64,000 nt of DNA from Bradyrhizobium sp. (GCA_030681365.1 JAUXWH010000158.1:1-64000), one strand, 5' to 3'; shown: positions 20,785 to 31,769, counted from the stretch's first letter. Notes: generated by a model not told the origin, from the sequence alone. Translations and numbers: made by a program.

Positions 20785-21110
20785 CTGAGCTGTTCAACAT
20801 GCTTGGCGCCTATCTGCATGATGTCTTCATCATCAAGTTCGATGGCTGGGTCATTCTGGGATTCGTGGCGCAGGGGTTCTTCACCATGCGCTTCGTGGTG
20901 CAATGGATCGCCTCCGAGCGCGCGCGCAAGAGCGTGATCCCGGTGGCGTTCTGGTTCTTCTCGATCGGCGGCGGCATCCTGCTGCTGATCTATGCGCTGT
21001 ACCGCCGCGACCCGGTGTTCATCGCGGGGCAGGCGCTCGGCCTGCTGGTCTATTTCCGCAATCTGTATTTTATCATTGTCACCGGCCGCCAGTCGTCGGC
21101 GAAGGATTGA
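20781..21110 (+). CDS. Lipid-A-disaccharide synthase N-terminal domain (LAB_N) protein
   Basis: GWVILGFVAQGFFTMRFVVQWIASERARKSVIPVAFWFFSIGGGILLLIYALYRRDPVFIAGQ; ATGA overlap with GT2. Confidence 0.88.
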   Translation: MTELFNMLGAYLHDVFIIKFDGWVILGFVAQGFFTMRFVVQWIASERARKSVIPVAFWFFSIGGGILLLIYALYRRDPVFIAGQALGLLVYFRNLYFIIVTGRQSSAKD

Positions 21111-21286
21111 GCAACGTCCTCGCATGGGGACATCCAAAAATCGCGAAAACAACCCCATGTACAGAAAGCAACCCGATGAAAAGACTGGTGTTTCCGTCGC
21201 AGTCCGCGTGCGCTTTAGCGGTATAAAAATACCGTGAAACTGTCGTCCCACACCTTCCACACCTCGCCATTCGAGTTGTTTCCCTG

Positions 21287-22381
21287 ATGCCGCATCGTTC
21301 GAGCCTGGAAGTGTCTGCGCGGATTGATCATTGGTGGTCGATCGCGAATGGCGATTTCGTTGTCGATCCGTTCGGACCGATGGCGAGGGCCGGCCTGTTC
21401 CAGATCGGCCTGCCGGGCGCGGACGCCGCGTTCGACAGCTATCGGGCGATAGCAGCCGCTGAACAGGCGATTGCCGGAAAGACCGGGCTGTTGGGGCTGG
21501 CAAGCGCTTTCACCGCCCGGCAGGTGATCGCGCGCTTCTTCATCTCGGGTTTTGCCACCGCCGACCAGCGCGCCGCGTGGCTGCCGCGGATTGCCGCCGG
21601 CGAGGTCTGCACGGCGGTTGCGATCTCCGAGCCCGGCGCCGGTGCGCATCCCAAGCATCTGCAGACCACCGCCGAATCCCGTGGCGCGGGATATGTCATC
21701 CGTGGCCGCAAGGCCTGGGTGACCAACGGCCCGGTCGCCGACCTGTTCCTGGTACTGGCGGTGGTCGCGGTCGAGGACGGCCGCAAGCGCTATGGCCTGT
21801 TCATGCTGCCGAAGACGACGCCCGGCCTTGTGATAAAGCCGATGGCGGCGCTGGACGTGCTGTTGCCGGCGACGCATTGCGAGCTCGAACTCGATGGCTG
21901 CGAGGTGCCGGCGTCCGCGCGGGTCGGCGAATTGCCGGACGCCTATCCGGCCATGGCGATGCCGTTTCGCGATGTCGAGGACACCGTCGGAACGGCGAAT
22001 GTCGCGGGGTTGCTGAGCTGGCTGCTCGACAAGGCCGCAAGCCGCATCGAGCGCACGGAAGAGAATGCCTTGCGGCTCGGCCGCATCGCGGGTCTGGTGT
22101 CCCTGGTGCAGGCGGCGAGCCGGCTTGCGGTGGCGGCCCTCGACGGCGAAGGAGACGATGTTCCGGCGCGCGTGATCGGCGTAAGACTGCTGGCGCGCGA
22201 CATCGTCGGCGAAATCCGCGAACTGCTGGGGCAAAGCGCGACCGACGACGAGACGATGGCCCGGGCGCTGGCCGCGTTCGACATGCTGGCCTCGGTCGCG
22301 CGCGAGCCGCGCAAGATCAGGCGGATCAGGCTTGGTAGTTCAATCTGGCCTGGAAATTCAATCGGAAGCGAGAACCATTAA
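21287..22381 (+). CDS. Acyl-CoA dehydrogenase family protein
   Basis: AVAISEPGAGAHPKHLQTTAESRGAGYVIRGRKAWVTNGPVADLFLVLA. Confidence 0.82.
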   Translation: MPHRSSLEVSARIDHWWSIANGDFVVDPFGPMARAGLFQIGLPGADAAFDSYRAIAAAEQAIAGKTGLLGLASAFTARQVIARFFISGFATADQRAAWLPRIAAGEVCTAVAISEPGAGAHPKHLQTTAESRGAGYVIRGRKAWVTNGPVADLFLVLAVVAVEDGRKRYGLFMLPKTTPGLVIKPMAALDVLLPATHCELELDGCEVPASARVGELPDAYPAMAMPFRDVEDTVGTANVAGLLSWLLDKAASRIERTEENALRLGRIAGLVSLVQAASRLAVAALDGEGDDVPARVIGVRLLARDIVGEIRELLGQSATDDETMARALAAFDMLASVAREPRKIRRIRLGSSIWPGNSIGSENH

Positions 22382-23329
22382 ATGAATACCCAACTGCCGG
22401 CGGATTCGATCGAAGCCGTCACCCGTGGCCTGGCGTCAGCCGGCTATATCGCCAGCAAGCAGATTGCGACCGCGGTCTATCTGGCCGAGAAGATCGAAAA
22501 GCCCATCCTGGTGGAAGGGCCGGCCGGTGTCGGCAAGACCGAGTTGGCAAAGGCGCTGGCGGCTTGGCGCGGCATGAAGATGATCCGCATGCAGTGCTAC
22601 GAAGGCCTCGATGAAGCCAAGGCGCTGTATGAATGGAAATATGCAAAACAGCTGCTCTACACCCAGATCCTGAAGGACAAGCTCGGCGAAGTGCTTGGCG
22701 GAGCCGACACGCTGGCCGCCGCGCTCGGCAAGCTGCACGATTTCGGCGACGTGTTCTTCTCCAAGGAATTCGTCGAGCCGCGGCCGCTGCTGCAGGCGCT
22801 GGAGCAGGCCAATGGCTGCGTGCTCCTGGTTGACGAGATCGACAAGTCGGACGCCGAATTCGAATCCCTGCTGCTGGAGATCCTCAGCGACTACCAGGTT
22901 TCGATCCCCGAACTCGGCACCGTCACGGCGATCGTCAAGCCCACGGTGATCCTGACCTCCAACGGCGAGCGTGATCTCTCCGACGCTTTGAAGCGCCGCT
23001 GCCTGCATCTGCATATCGGCTTTCCCGAGCAGAAGCTGGAGGAACGCATTGTCGAGAGCCGCGTCCCCGGCATCTCCGCGACCTTGCGCAAGCAGATCGT
23101 CGGCTTCATCAACCAGGTCCGTGCGCTCGACCTTAAGAAGCTGCCCTCGGTCAGCGAGACCATCGACTGGGCCCGCGTGCTGGTGCTGCTGCAGTCGAGC
23201 GAACTCGATCATGAGACCGTCAAGGACACGCTCAACGTGCTCCTGAAATACGAGGCCGACATCGAGACCACGATACCGCAAGTGTCGAGCTTCGTCGCCA
23301 AGTCCGGCCGCCAGGGCGTGTTCGGCTGA
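22382..23329 (+). CDS. MoxR family AAA ATPase
   Basis: Walker A EGPAGVGKTELAKAL; VLLVDEIDKSDAEFESLLLEILSDYQVSIPE. Confidence 0.92.
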   Translation: MNTQLPADSIEAVTRGLASAGYIASKQIATAVYLAEKIEKPILVEGPAGVGKTELAKALAAWRGMKMIRMQCYEGLDEAKALYEWKYAKQLLYTQILKDKLGEVLGGADTLAAALGKLHDFGDVFFSKEFVEPRPLLQALEQANGCVLLVDEIDKSDAEFESLLLEILSDYQVSIPELGTVTAIVKPTVILTSNGERDLSDALKRRCLHLHIGFPEQKLEERIVESRVPGISATLRKQIVGFINQVRALDLKKLPSVSETIDWARVLVLLQSSELDHETVKDTLNVLLKYEADIETTIPQVSSFVAKSGRQGVFG

Positions 23330-24696
23330 TGCGCGAGGAACTGCATCGCTTCTTCCGGGCGGCGCGCGGCGCCGGCGTACGGGTGAGCCCCGCGGAAAGC
23401 ATCGATGCCATGAAGGCGGTGGCCGATGTCGGCTTTGCCGAGCGCGGCATCCTGCGCGACACGCTGCTGCTGACGCTGGCCAAGAGCCAGGAGGAAAAGC
23501 AGGCGCTGGGCGACTGCTTTGATCTGTTCTTCAGCCAGCCCGAAGTGCCGGAGGAAGCCGCGCCGGCGGATGCCGAAGACAGCAAGGGCGGGGATGCCGC
23601 GCCAAACGAGAATGAGCGGGGCGCTCCGGGCGCACCGGCCCCGGAGCTCGGCGAGCTCGCGCAGATGCTGATGTCGCGCGACCGCAACGCGATCGCGGCC
23701 GCGATGGCGGCGGCATCGAACGCCGCCGCGCTGTCCGACATCCGCTATTTCACCCAGCGCGGCATCTTCTCGTCGCGGATTCTCGAGCAGCTCGGCATCG
23801 AGCGCCTGCGCGACGATCTGGACGCGCTGATGGCGACCAGTCCCGGCGACGCCGAGCGGCTGGCGGCGGCGCTGGAGGCGTTGCGTGAAAACGTCCGCGA
23901 GGTCGTCAACCAGGCGCTGGTGCTGTATGGCCGCGAGGAAACCGAGAACCTGCGCAACGAAATCCTGCGCAACGCGCCGCTGGCCCGGCTGGAGCGCCGC
24001 CAGGTCGAGCAGATGAAGGCGCTGATCCGCGCCATCGCCCGGCGGCTGCGCGAACGCTACTCCAAGCCGCGCAAGCGCCAGCGGCGCGGCCATCTCGACA
24101 CGCGAAAGACGTTGCGGCGCAACGCCGCCTGGGGCGGCGTGCCGTTCCTCACCTCCTGGAAGCGCCGCCACCGCGACCGGCCCAAGATCGTGGCGATCTG
24201 CGATGTCTCGGGATCGGTGGCGCAGGTGTCCGATTTCTTCCTGCTCCTGATCCACAGCCTGCACGAAGTGGTGGACGACGTGCGCTCGTTCGCGTTCTCC
24301 GGCCACCTGATCGAAGTCAGCAACATCCTCGACACCAAGTCGCCCGAGGAGGCGATGAGCGAGATCATGTCGAAAGTCGGTTTCGGCTCGTCCGACTATG
24401 GCGGCTCGTTCGTCGATTTCGAAAAGAACTTTCTCCGCAGCGTGACGCCGAAGACCACGGTGATCGTGCTCGGCGATGCCCGCACCAATAACCTCGATCC
24501 GCGTGCCGACATTTTGCGCACGATCTCAGAGCGGTCCAAGCGCCTGGTCTGGCTCAACCCGGAGGGGCGGATGGCCTGGGGCTGGGGCGACTCCGAAATG
24601 CCGCGCTATGGCGCTTTCTGCACCGTGGTGCGGCAATGCTCGACGGCAAAACAGCTGGAGCGGGCGGTGTCGGACATCGTGGCGGCGTATCAGTAA
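23329..24696 (+). CDS. VWA domain-containing (CoxE-like) protein
   Basis: KIVAICDVSGSVAQVSDFFLLLIHSL; coupled to MoxR gene. Confidence 0.9.
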   Translation: MREELHRFFRAARGAGVRVSPAESIDAMKAVADVGFAERGILRDTLLLTLAKSQEEKQALGDCFDLFFSQPEVPEEAAPADAEDSKGGDAAPNENERGAPGAPAPELGELAQMLMSRDRNAIAAAMAAASNAAALSDIRYFTQRGIFSSRILEQLGIERLRDDLDALMATSPGDAERLAAALEALRENVREVVNQALVLYGREETENLRNEILRNAPLARLERRQVEQMKALIRAIARRLRERYSKPRKRQRRGHLDTRKTLRRNAAWGGVPFLTSWKRRHRDRPKIVAICDVSGSVAQVSDFFLLLIHSLHEVVDDVRSFAFSGHLIEVSNILDTKSPEEAMSEIMSKVGFGSSDYGGSFVDFEKNFLRSVTPKTTVIVLGDARTNNLDPRADILRTISERSKRLVWLNPEGRMAWGWGDSEMPRYGAFCTVVRQCSTAKQLERAVSDIVAAYQ

Positions 24697-24744
24697 CTTT
24701 GTCCAGCCGAATGCGGGTGGCAAACATTCGCACCGGCTCGTCGA

Positions 24745-24924
24745 TCATCCGATCATCCATCGGCCCTTGTGAATGTCGAACTTGACCGCGCCTTCGTCGC
24801 GCATTTTCAGCAGCAACGACTGGCAGGCCTCCTCGTTCGGAAGATTGGCGCGTTTCATCACCTCATAGATCTTGAGCGGCTTCTCGCGGAGCGCGGTCAG
24901 AATCTTTTCGCGATCGTTCAGCAT
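24745..24924 (-). CDS. Small winged-helix-like protein (59 aa)
   Basis: MLNDREKILTALREKPLKIYEVMKRANLPNEEACQSLLLKMRDEGAVKFDIHKGRWMIG; below the ORF-track length cutoff. Confidence 0.65.
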   Translation of the reverse strand: MLNDREKILTALREKPLKIYEVMKRANLPNEEACQSLLLKMRDEGAVKFDIHKGRWMIG

Positions 24925-25253
24925 CTCACGGGTTCCTCAATGGCGATCATTGGTCAGGGCAGGGGCACGAATTGCAAGCGGCAAGGACTGCCTCAAGCTG
25001 GTTGGCTTCCGCTGTTTTGGCGGCGCGCGCAAGGCGCTTTTTCCGGGACCGGTGCTTGAAGTTTCAGGCGGGCCTGGCGGGGCTCCCTGCTGTCGGGCAA
25101 TGCCGCGCGGTCCACGGACTCCTTCTGTTCACGGAGAACGAACAGGGGTCGCAAAATCCGGTCGGATGACCGGTTAAGGAACCGTCATTAACCCAGTCTA
25201 TTTGCAAATCATAAACGGCCCGCTGGCAGTCTGGAGGGGTCCAGGAGGGTGCC

Positions 25254-25418
25254 ATGGTGATTTATCCCGTGCCTGCCGCGGTGACGCAGGCCAAGATCCG
25301 GCTTGTCATCGACGAGACGGCAAAGCAGCCGGCGACGGTCATCAACAGCGACGTGCGGGCGCTCATCGAGGCTCAGCGACAGGCCGAGCAAGAGGCATTG
25401 ATCGACGTCAAGGCCTAG
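25254..25418 (+). CDS. Small hypothetical protein (54 aa)
   Basis: MVIYPVPAAVTQAKIRLVIDETAKQPATVINSDVRALIEAQRQAEQEALIDVKA preceded by AGGAGGG. Confidence 0.55.
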   Translation: MVIYPVPAAVTQAKIRLVIDETAKQPATVINSDVRALIEAQRQAEQEALIDVKA

Positions 25419-25501
25419 CATCGCGCCTGCCCTCACAATTGGTTTGACCGCGCCTGTAACGAGGCCGCGGCTTTCGCGCTATCCACCTGGGGGATGAATC
25501 C

Positions 25502-25948
25502 GTGTACAAGAATATCCTGATTGCAACCGACGGTTCCGAGCTTGCCGGCAAAGGTGTCAGACACGGTCTGGCGCTCGCGGAACAGCTCGGCGCCAAGGTC
25601 ACTTTCCTGTCGGTTGTCGAGCCATTGCTGCCGGCGGCAATCCGGGCAGCCTTGGTCGGCGGCATCGAAGATCCCGTTGGCGGCTATGACCAGCAGATCG
25701 ACGCGAGCATGAAGCAACGCTACGCGGAGCTCGAAAAGGAAGCCGCACAATATGGCATCAGCGTCGAAATGATGCACGAGATCGATGAAAATCCGGCAGA
25801 GGCGATCGTCAGATTCGCCGAAATGAAAGCCTGCGATCTCATCGTCATGGCGTCGCATGGGCGGCGCGGCATCAGGAGGGCTCTGCTGGGAAGCCAGACC
25901 GCGGAGGTGCTGGTGCATACTTCAATCCCGGTCCTCGTCATCCGGTAG
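25502..25948 (+). CDS. Universal stress protein (UspA family)
   Basis: KNILIATDGSELAGKGVRHGLALAEQLGAKVTFLSVVEP...DLIVMASHGRRGIRRALLGSQTAEVLVHTSIPVLVIR. Confidence 0.93.
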   Translation: MYKNILIATDGSELAGKGVRHGLALAEQLGAKVTFLSVVEPLLPAAIRAALVGGIEDPVGGYDQQIDASMKQRYAELEKEAAQYGISVEMMHEIDENPAEAIVRFAEMKACDLIVMASHGRRGIRRALLGSQTAEVLVHTSIPVLVIR

Positions 25949-25970
25949 TCGCGTCAGCGCGGGCGGCGCC

Positions 25971-26393
25971 ATGAACGATCCGTTCCATCTCCAGCGCTTT
26001 CTCGATGCGCAGGCGCCGGTCTATCCGCTCGTCGTTGCAGAACTGCGGCGCGGTCAGAAGCAAAGCCATTGGATGTGGTTCATCTTTCCGCAGCTCGCCG
26101 GGCTCGGACACAGCCCGATGGCCCGGCGATTTGCGATCTCCGCACGCGAGGAGGCCGTCGCCTATCTCGCGGATGCCGTCCTGGGATCCCGGCTCAGGGA
26201 GTGCACGGCGCTCGTCAACGCCGTCGAGGGCCGCACGATCCGCGAAATTCTCGGCAGTCCCGATGACGTCAAATTCCGCTCGTCGATGACCTTGTTTGGT
26301 GCGGTGTCTTCCGACCCGGAATTCGCCGAAGCGCTCGCGAAGTTCTACGGCGGCAAGCCGGACCAAAGGACGCTGGCCCTGCTTGCGCAATAG
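25971..26393 (+). CDS. DUF1810 domain-containing protein
   Basis: DPFHLQRFLDAQAPVYPLVVAELRRGQKQSHWMWFIFPQLAGLGHSPMARRFAIS. Confidence 0.9.
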   Translation: MNDPFHLQRFLDAQAPVYPLVVAELRRGQKQSHWMWFIFPQLAGLGHSPMARRFAISAREEAVAYLADAVLGSRLRECTALVNAVEGRTIREILGSPDDVKFRSSMTLFGAVSSDPEFAEALAKFYGGKPDQRTLALLAQ

Positions 26394-26467
26394 GCCGTCG
26401 CCGCGTTTTCCGGGTGTGCCCGAGTCGCTTGCCGGGCGAGGTCGGTCTGAAGCTCCGGGAGGATGGT

Positions 26468-27661
26468 CTACGCGGCGTTGAAGGCCGCAAATCCGCGTTC
26501 GAGGTCGGCCTTGAGGTCTTCGACATCCTCCAGTCCGATATGCAGCCGCAACGCCGGGCCGCCCGGCGCCCATTCCGTGGCGGTGCGATAGGGCGCGCAG
26601 TCGAAGGGAATGGCGAGACTTTCAAATCCGCCCCAGGAATAGCCCATTCCGAACAGCTTGACGGTGTCGAGCAGGGTGTCGACGGCGGCTTGCGGCTTGG
26701 GCTGCAGCACGATGCTGAACAGGCCGGAGGCGCCGGTAAAATCCCGTTTCCAGATCGCATGGCCGGGATGGCTTTCGAGGGCAGGGTGCAGCACCCTGAC
26801 GACCTCGGGCCGGCCGGCCAGCCAGCGGGCCATTTCGAGACCGGAGCGATGATGCTGCGCCAGCCGCACCGACAGCGTGCGCAGGCCGCGCAGCGCCAGG
26901 AATACGTCATCGGGCCCGGCGCAGACGCCGAGCAGCTGGATCGCCTCGGCCACCAGCGGCCAGGCCGTGGCATTGGCCGCGATGGTGCCGAACATGATGT
27001 CGGAATGGCCGCCGATATATTTGGACGCCGCCTGCATGCTGATATCGACGCCTTGCTCCAGCGAGCGGTGATACAGCGCCGTCGCCCAGGTGTTGTCGTC
27101 GATGACGAGCGCGCCGCGCGCATGCGCGACCGCGGATATCGCGGGAATGTCCGGCATTTCGAAGGATTGCGAGCCCGGCGCCTCGATCACCACCGCCCTT
27201 GTATTGGGTTTGAACAGGCCGGCGATGCCGGCGCCGATCAGCGGATCGAAATAGCTGGTCTCGACGCCGTAGCGGGTCAGGATGCCGTTGCAGAAATTGC
27301 GGGTGGGACGGTAGACATTGTCGCAGACCAGCAGATGGTCGCCGGCCTTGAGCACCGCAAGCAGGGTGGTGGTGATCGCGGCCAGCCCCGAGGGCGCGAT
27401 GCCGACGCCGGCGCATTGCGGTCCCTCCAGCGCCATCAGCGCTTGCTGCAGGGCCTTGGTGGTCGGGGTTCCCCGTCTTCCATACTGGTATTCGCCGCGA
27501 TGGGCATGCAGGTCCGCGGCGGTCGGATACAGCACCGTGGAACCGTGGACCACCGGCGGATTGACGAAGCCCTTCTGCGCCTTGGTGTCGCGGCCCGCCG
27601 TCACCAAGAGGGTGTCGGCCTTGAGCGGGCTCGTCGGTCCGCCGTCCTCAGAAAAGCTCAT
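26468..27661 (-). CDS. metC: Cystathionine beta-lyase (PLP-dependent)
   Basis: GSTVLYPTAADLHAHRGEYQYGRRGTPTTKALQQAL and GGHSDIMFGTI; internal Met chosen. Confidence 0.88.
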   Translation of the reverse strand: MSFSEDGGPTSPLKADTLLVTAGRDTKAQKGFVNPPVVHGSTVLYPTAADLHAHRGEYQYGRRGTPTTKALQQALMALEGPQCAGVGIAPSGLAAITTTLLAVLKAGDHLLVCDNVYRPTRNFCNGILTRYGVETSYFDPLIGAGIAGLFKPNTRAVVIEAPGSQSFEMPDIPAISAVAHARGALVIDDNTWATALYHRSLEQGVDISMQAASKYIGGHSDIMFGTIAANATAWPLVAEAIQLLGVCAGPDDVFLALRGLRTLSVRLAQHHRSGLEMARWLAGRPEVVRVLHPALESHPGHAIWKRDFTGASGLFSIVLQPKPQAAVDTLLDTVKLFGMGYSWGGFESLAIPFDCAPYRTATEWAPGGPALRLHIGLEDVEDLKADLERGFAAFNAA

Positions 27662-27983
27662 GCGCTCGCCGCCATCATTTTGCCCGGCCGCAACCTTCGA
27701 AATCCCCGCCGGACGGCGGGCTCGGGGCGGTCGGCTAATAACAGGACAGGGAAGACAGCCGTCAACCCCTTGACCCGGCACGCCAGTCGTTCTGTGATGC
27801 ACGCGAACTATTCAGTCGCTGCACGTTGAGGGGCCTGCCGCGACCGCCGATCCATCGCCTGGCCGGACTGCGCATCGAACTGCCTGTCAGGCATGCCGTT
27901 TGCAGGGATGGATTATCGGATCGGCCCGTCGGCGTGCGCGAGAATAGGCAACCGTTCCGGACGACCCTTGAAAGGCCTTTGCC

Positions 27984-29000
27984 ATGAAACGTGTATCGCT
28001 GGTTTTCACCCTTGCTCTCGCCGCCGCCTTTTCCACCGAGGCCGCCACCGCGCAAACGCTCAAGACGGTCAAGGACCGGGGCATGCTGTCCTGCGGCGTC
28101 AGCCAGGGCCTGCCGGGCTTCTCGTCCCCCGACGACAAGGGCAACTGGACCGGCTTCGACGTCGATATCTGCCGCGCGATCGCCGCCGCCATCTTCAACG
28201 ATGCGACCAAGATCAAATTCGTGCCGTTGTCGGCGAAGGATCGCTTCACCGCGCTGCAATCCGGCGAAATCGACGTGCTGTCGCGCAATACGACCTGGAC
28301 GCTTTCCCGCGATACCTCGCTGGGCGCCAATTTCACCGGCGTGACCTATTATGACGGCCAGGGCTTTCTGGTGAAGAAGTCGCTCAAAGTGAATTCGGCG
28401 CTGGAACTCAACAGCGCCTCGGTTTGCGTGCAGACCGGCACCACGACCGAGCAGAACCTCGCCGACTACTTCAAGGGCAACAACATGAAGTATGAGGTGA
28501 TCGCGTTCGGAACCGCCGACGAGACCATCAAGGCCTACGAGTCCGGGCGCTGCGACGTCTTCACCTCTGATGTCTCGCAGCTCTATGCCGAGCGGCTGAA
28601 GGTCGCCAATCCCGCCGACCATGTCGTGCTTCCGGAGGTGATCTCGAAGGAACCGCTCGGCCCGATGGTGCGTCATGGCGACGACCAGTGGTTCGATATC
28701 GTCAAGTGGACATTGTTTGCGATGGTGGGCGCCGAAGAACTCGGCATCACCCAGAAGAACGCCGATGAACTGGCGAAATCGAACAAGCCCGAACTCCGGC
28801 GCGCCTTCGGCACCGACGGCAATCTCGGCGAACAGCTTGGCCTGACCAAGGACTGGCTGCTGCGAATCGTGAAGGCGGTCGGCAATTACGGCGAATCGTT
28901 CGATCGCAACGTCGGCCCTGGTTCCAAGCTCGGGATCGCCCGCGGGCTTAACCAGCTCTGGAACAAGGGCGGGATCCAGTACGCGCCGCCGATCCGCTGA
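27984..29000 (+). CDS. aapJ: Amino acid ABC transporter substrate-binding protein (AapJ-like)
   Basis: TLKTVKDRGMLSCGVSQGLPGFSSPDDKGNWTGFDVDICRAIAAAIF. Confidence 0.9.
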   Translation: MKRVSLVFTLALAAAFSTEAATAQTLKTVKDRGMLSCGVSQGLPGFSSPDDKGNWTGFDVDICRAIAAAIFNDATKIKFVPLSAKDRFTALQSGEIDVLSRNTTWTLSRDTSLGANFTGVTYYDGQGFLVKKSLKVNSALELNSASVCVQTGTTTEQNLADYFKGNNMKYEVIAFGTADETIKAYESGRCDVFTSDVSQLYAERLKVANPADHVVLPEVISKEPLGPMVRHGDDQWFDIVKWTLFAMVGAEELGITQKNADELAKSNKPELRRAFGTDGNLGEQLGLTKDWLLRIVKAVGNYGESFDRNVGPGSKLGIARGLNQLWNKGGIQYAPPIR

Positions 29001-29023
29001 TCGCTGGCCCGGAGGCTGCGGCG

Positions 29024-30229
29024 ATGAGCATCGAGCCCCGAAAACCGCCGCCGCAGTTCACCGCCAAACTGCAGCGCGCGCTCGGGGGCAGGGCCGGCTG
29101 GGCCGGCTTTGCGCTGCAGATCCTGTTCGTCGCTGCCTTGGCCTGGCTTTGCTACGAGATCGTCGCCAATGCCCGCGCCAATTTGCAGGCGCAGCGGATC
29201 ACGGCCGGTTTCGGCTTCATGGCGAATACGGCGGGGTTTGACGTCAGCCAGGCCCTGATTCCCTATTCCGGATCCGACTCCTATACCCGTGTGTTCCTGG
29301 TCGGCCTGCTCAATACGCTGCTGGTCTCGATCATCGGCATCTTCTTCGCCACGCTGATCGGGTTTCTCGTGGCGCTGGGGCGGTTGTCGCCGAACTGGCT
29401 GCTGTCGCGGATTTCCGGCGGCTATGTCGAACTGATCCGCAACCTGCCGCTGCTGTTCCAGATCCTGTTCTGGTATCTGGCGGTGCTGGCGGCGCTGCCG
29501 AGCCCGCGGCAGAGCATCTCGCTGTTCGACAGCTTCTTTCTGAGCAACCGCGGTTTCGTCGTTCCAAGACCGATCGGCAATCCCGGCTTCGAGCCGTTCG
29601 TGGCCGCCATCGTCATTGCGGTGATCGCCACCCTGCTGCTGCAGCGCTACGCCCGCAAGCAGCTGTTCGACCATGGCCGGATGATCCGGACCTTGCCCTA
29701 TGTGCTGGGGATGCTGATCGGCCTGCCGCTGCTGAGCGCGCTATTGTTCGGCGCGCCGGTCAAGTTTGAATATCCCGAACTCAAGGGCTTCAATTTCGCC
29801 GGCGGCTCGCGCGTCATTCCGGAGTTCGTGGCGCTGACGCTGGCGCTGTCGACCTATACCGCGGCCTTCATCGCCGAGATCGTCCGCGCCGGCATCCAGT
29901 CGGTGCACAAGGGGCAGATGGAAGCCGGCTCCTCGCTGGGGCTGCAGCGCGGCTCGACGCTGCGGCTGATCGTGGTGCCGCAGGCGATGCGGGTGATCCT
30001 GCCGCCGCACACCAACCAGTATCTCAACCTCACCAAGAACTCGTCGCTGGCGGTCGCGATCGGCTATCCCGATCTGGTCTCGGTGTTCGCAGGCACGACG
30101 CTGAGCCAGACCGGGCAGGCGATCGAGATCATCGCCATCACCATGGGCGTCTATCTGGTGATTTCGCTGGTGACCAGTGCGATCATGAGCTTTTACGGAT
30201 GGCGGCTTGGACGGAGCCTCGGCCCATGA
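29024..30229 (+). CDS. aapQ: Amino acid ABC transporter permease (AapQ-like)
   Basis: [64 protein letters not shown]. Confidence 0.9.
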   Translation: MSIEPRKPPPQFTAKLQRALGGRAGWAGFALQILFVAALAWLCYEIVANARANLQAQRITAGFGFMANTAGFDVSQALIPYSGSDSYTRVFLVGLLNTLLVSIIGIFFATLIGFLVALGRLSPNWLLSRISGGYVELIRNLPLLFQILFWYLAVLAALPSPRQSISLFDSFFLSNRGFVVPRPIGNPGFEPFVAAIVIAVIATLLLQRYARKQLFDHGRMIRTLPYVLGMLIGLPLLSALLFGAPVKFEYPELKGFNFAGGSRVIPEFVALTLALSTYTAAFIAEIVRAGIQSVHKGQMEAGSSLGLQRGSTLRLIVVPQAMRVILPPHTNQYLNLTKNSSLAVAIGYPDLVSVFAGTTLSQTGQAIEIIAITMGVYLVISLVTSAIMSFYGWRLGRSLGP

Positions 30230-31761
30230 GCGAGTTGGAGAGCGAACTTTCGACCCCGGCCTTCATCCGCCAGGATCTGGTTCCGGAGCGCGCCGCGCCG
30301 ATCAAGACCACCGGTTTTGTCGGGTTCCTGCGCACCCGGCTGTTCAATTCCCCGACCAACATTCTGCTCACCATCGTCAGCGTCCTGCTGCTGTGGGTCA
30401 CGATCGTTCCCACGGTAAAGTTCCTGCTGATCGATGCGGTCTGGACCGGTACCGACCGCACCGCATGCCTCGAGGAGACCGCGAAACGCACCGTCGGAGC
30501 CTGCTGGCCGTTCGTGCAGGCGAAATTCAGCCAGTTCATCTACGGCTTTTATCCGGAGGCGGAGCGGTGGCGGGTCAACCTGACCTTTGTGCTCGCCGCC
30601 GTACTGCTGCTGCCGCTGCTGATTCCGCGACTGCCGGCCAAGGGTCTCAATGCGGGCCTGTTCTTTATTGCACTTCCCGTCGTCGCATTCTTCCTGCTGC
30701 ATGGCGGCGGATTGAAGGGATTTGGCGTGAGCTGGACCGCCGCGCTGCTGGGGGGATTCAACGACAGCATCGGCGACGGCGGCGCCAAACTTGCCAATGT
30801 CAGCGAAACAATCGCGGTGATCGGACCGGTACTCTGGCTGCTTGGCAAGCTCCTGGTCCTGATCAGTACCGTCATCTTCTATGTGCTGTGGCCGCTGACC
30901 TGGCTGCGCGACCAGATCCAGGCGTCCGACAGCCCGGTCTGGGCCGATTTCGCCGCGACCGCCGCGATCGTTTCGCTGCTGCTGTTCTTCGCGGGCGGCG
31001 GCGTGCGCACCGGCTGGCGCGCGCTGATCGTCAGCCTGGCGGTCTTTGCGGGAATCGGCATCGTCATCGCGGTCATGGGCCTCGACCGCGGCGGACTGCC
31101 GGTGGTCGATACGCGGCTGTGGGGTGGCCTGCTGGTGACGCTGGTGGTCTCGGTGACGGGGATCGTGGCGTCGATGCCGGTGGGCATCGCGCTGGCGCTC
31201 GGCCGTCGCTCGACGATTCCATTGATCCGGATATTCTCGATCGCCTTCATCGAGTTCTGGCGCGGGGTGCCGCTGATCACGGTGCTGTTCTTCGCGACCT
31301 ACATGCTGCCGCTGTTCGTTCCCGCAGGGTTCACCATCGACGGACTGATGCGCGCCCTGATCGGCATCGCGCTGTTTGCCGGGGCCTATCAGGCCGAGGT
31401 CATCAGGGGCGGCCTGCAGGCGATCCCGCGCGGGCAAAGCGAGGCGGCAAGCGCGCTCGGCCTGTCCTACTGGAAGACGACGGGGCTGATCGTGATGCCG
31501 CAGGCGCTGCGCCACGTCATCCCCGGCCTCGTCAACAGCTTCATCGCGCTGTTCAAGGATACCTCGCTGGTCTCGATCGTGGCGCTGTTCGATCTGCTGG
31601 GACAGCTGCGGGCATCCTTCAGCGACCCGGTATGGTCGACGCCGACGACCTTGTTCACGGGCTTTGCCTTCACCGGCATGGTCTACTTCGTGTTCTGCTT
31701 TGGAATGTCGCGCTATTCACTGTTCGTCGAGAACAGGCTCAATGCACACCGCCGGAACTGA
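30226..31761 (+). CDS. aapM: Amino acid ABC transporter permease (AapM-like)
   Basis: [67 protein letters not shown]. Confidence 0.9.
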   Translation: MSELESELSTPAFIRQDLVPERAAPIKTTGFVGFLRTRLFNSPTNILLTIVSVLLLWVTIVPTVKFLLIDAVWTGTDRTACLEETAKRTVGACWPFVQAKFSQFIYGFYPEAERWRVNLTFVLAAVLLLPLLIPRLPAKGLNAGLFFIALPVVAFFLLHGGGLKGFGVSWTAALLGGFNDSIGDGGAKLANVSETIAVIGPVLWLLGKLLVLISTVIFYVLWPLTWLRDQIQASDSPVWADFAATAAIVSLLLFFAGGGVRTGWRALIVSLAVFAGIGIVIAVMGLDRGGLPVVDTRLWGGLLVTLVVSVTGIVASMPVGIALALGRRSTIPLIRIFSIAFIEFWRGVPLITVLFFATYMLPLFVPAGFTIDGLMRALIGIALFAGAYQAEVIRGGLQAIPRGQSEAASALGLSYWKTTGLIVMPQALRHVIPGLVNSFIALFKDTSLVSIVALFDLLGQLRASFSDPVWSTPTTLFTGFAFTGMVYFVFCFGMSRYSLFVENRLNAHRRN

Positions 31762-31769
31762 GTGATCAC

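Noticed and set aside
26414-27829. 471-aa plus-strand ORF
   Set aside because: Antisense of cystathionine beta-lyase.
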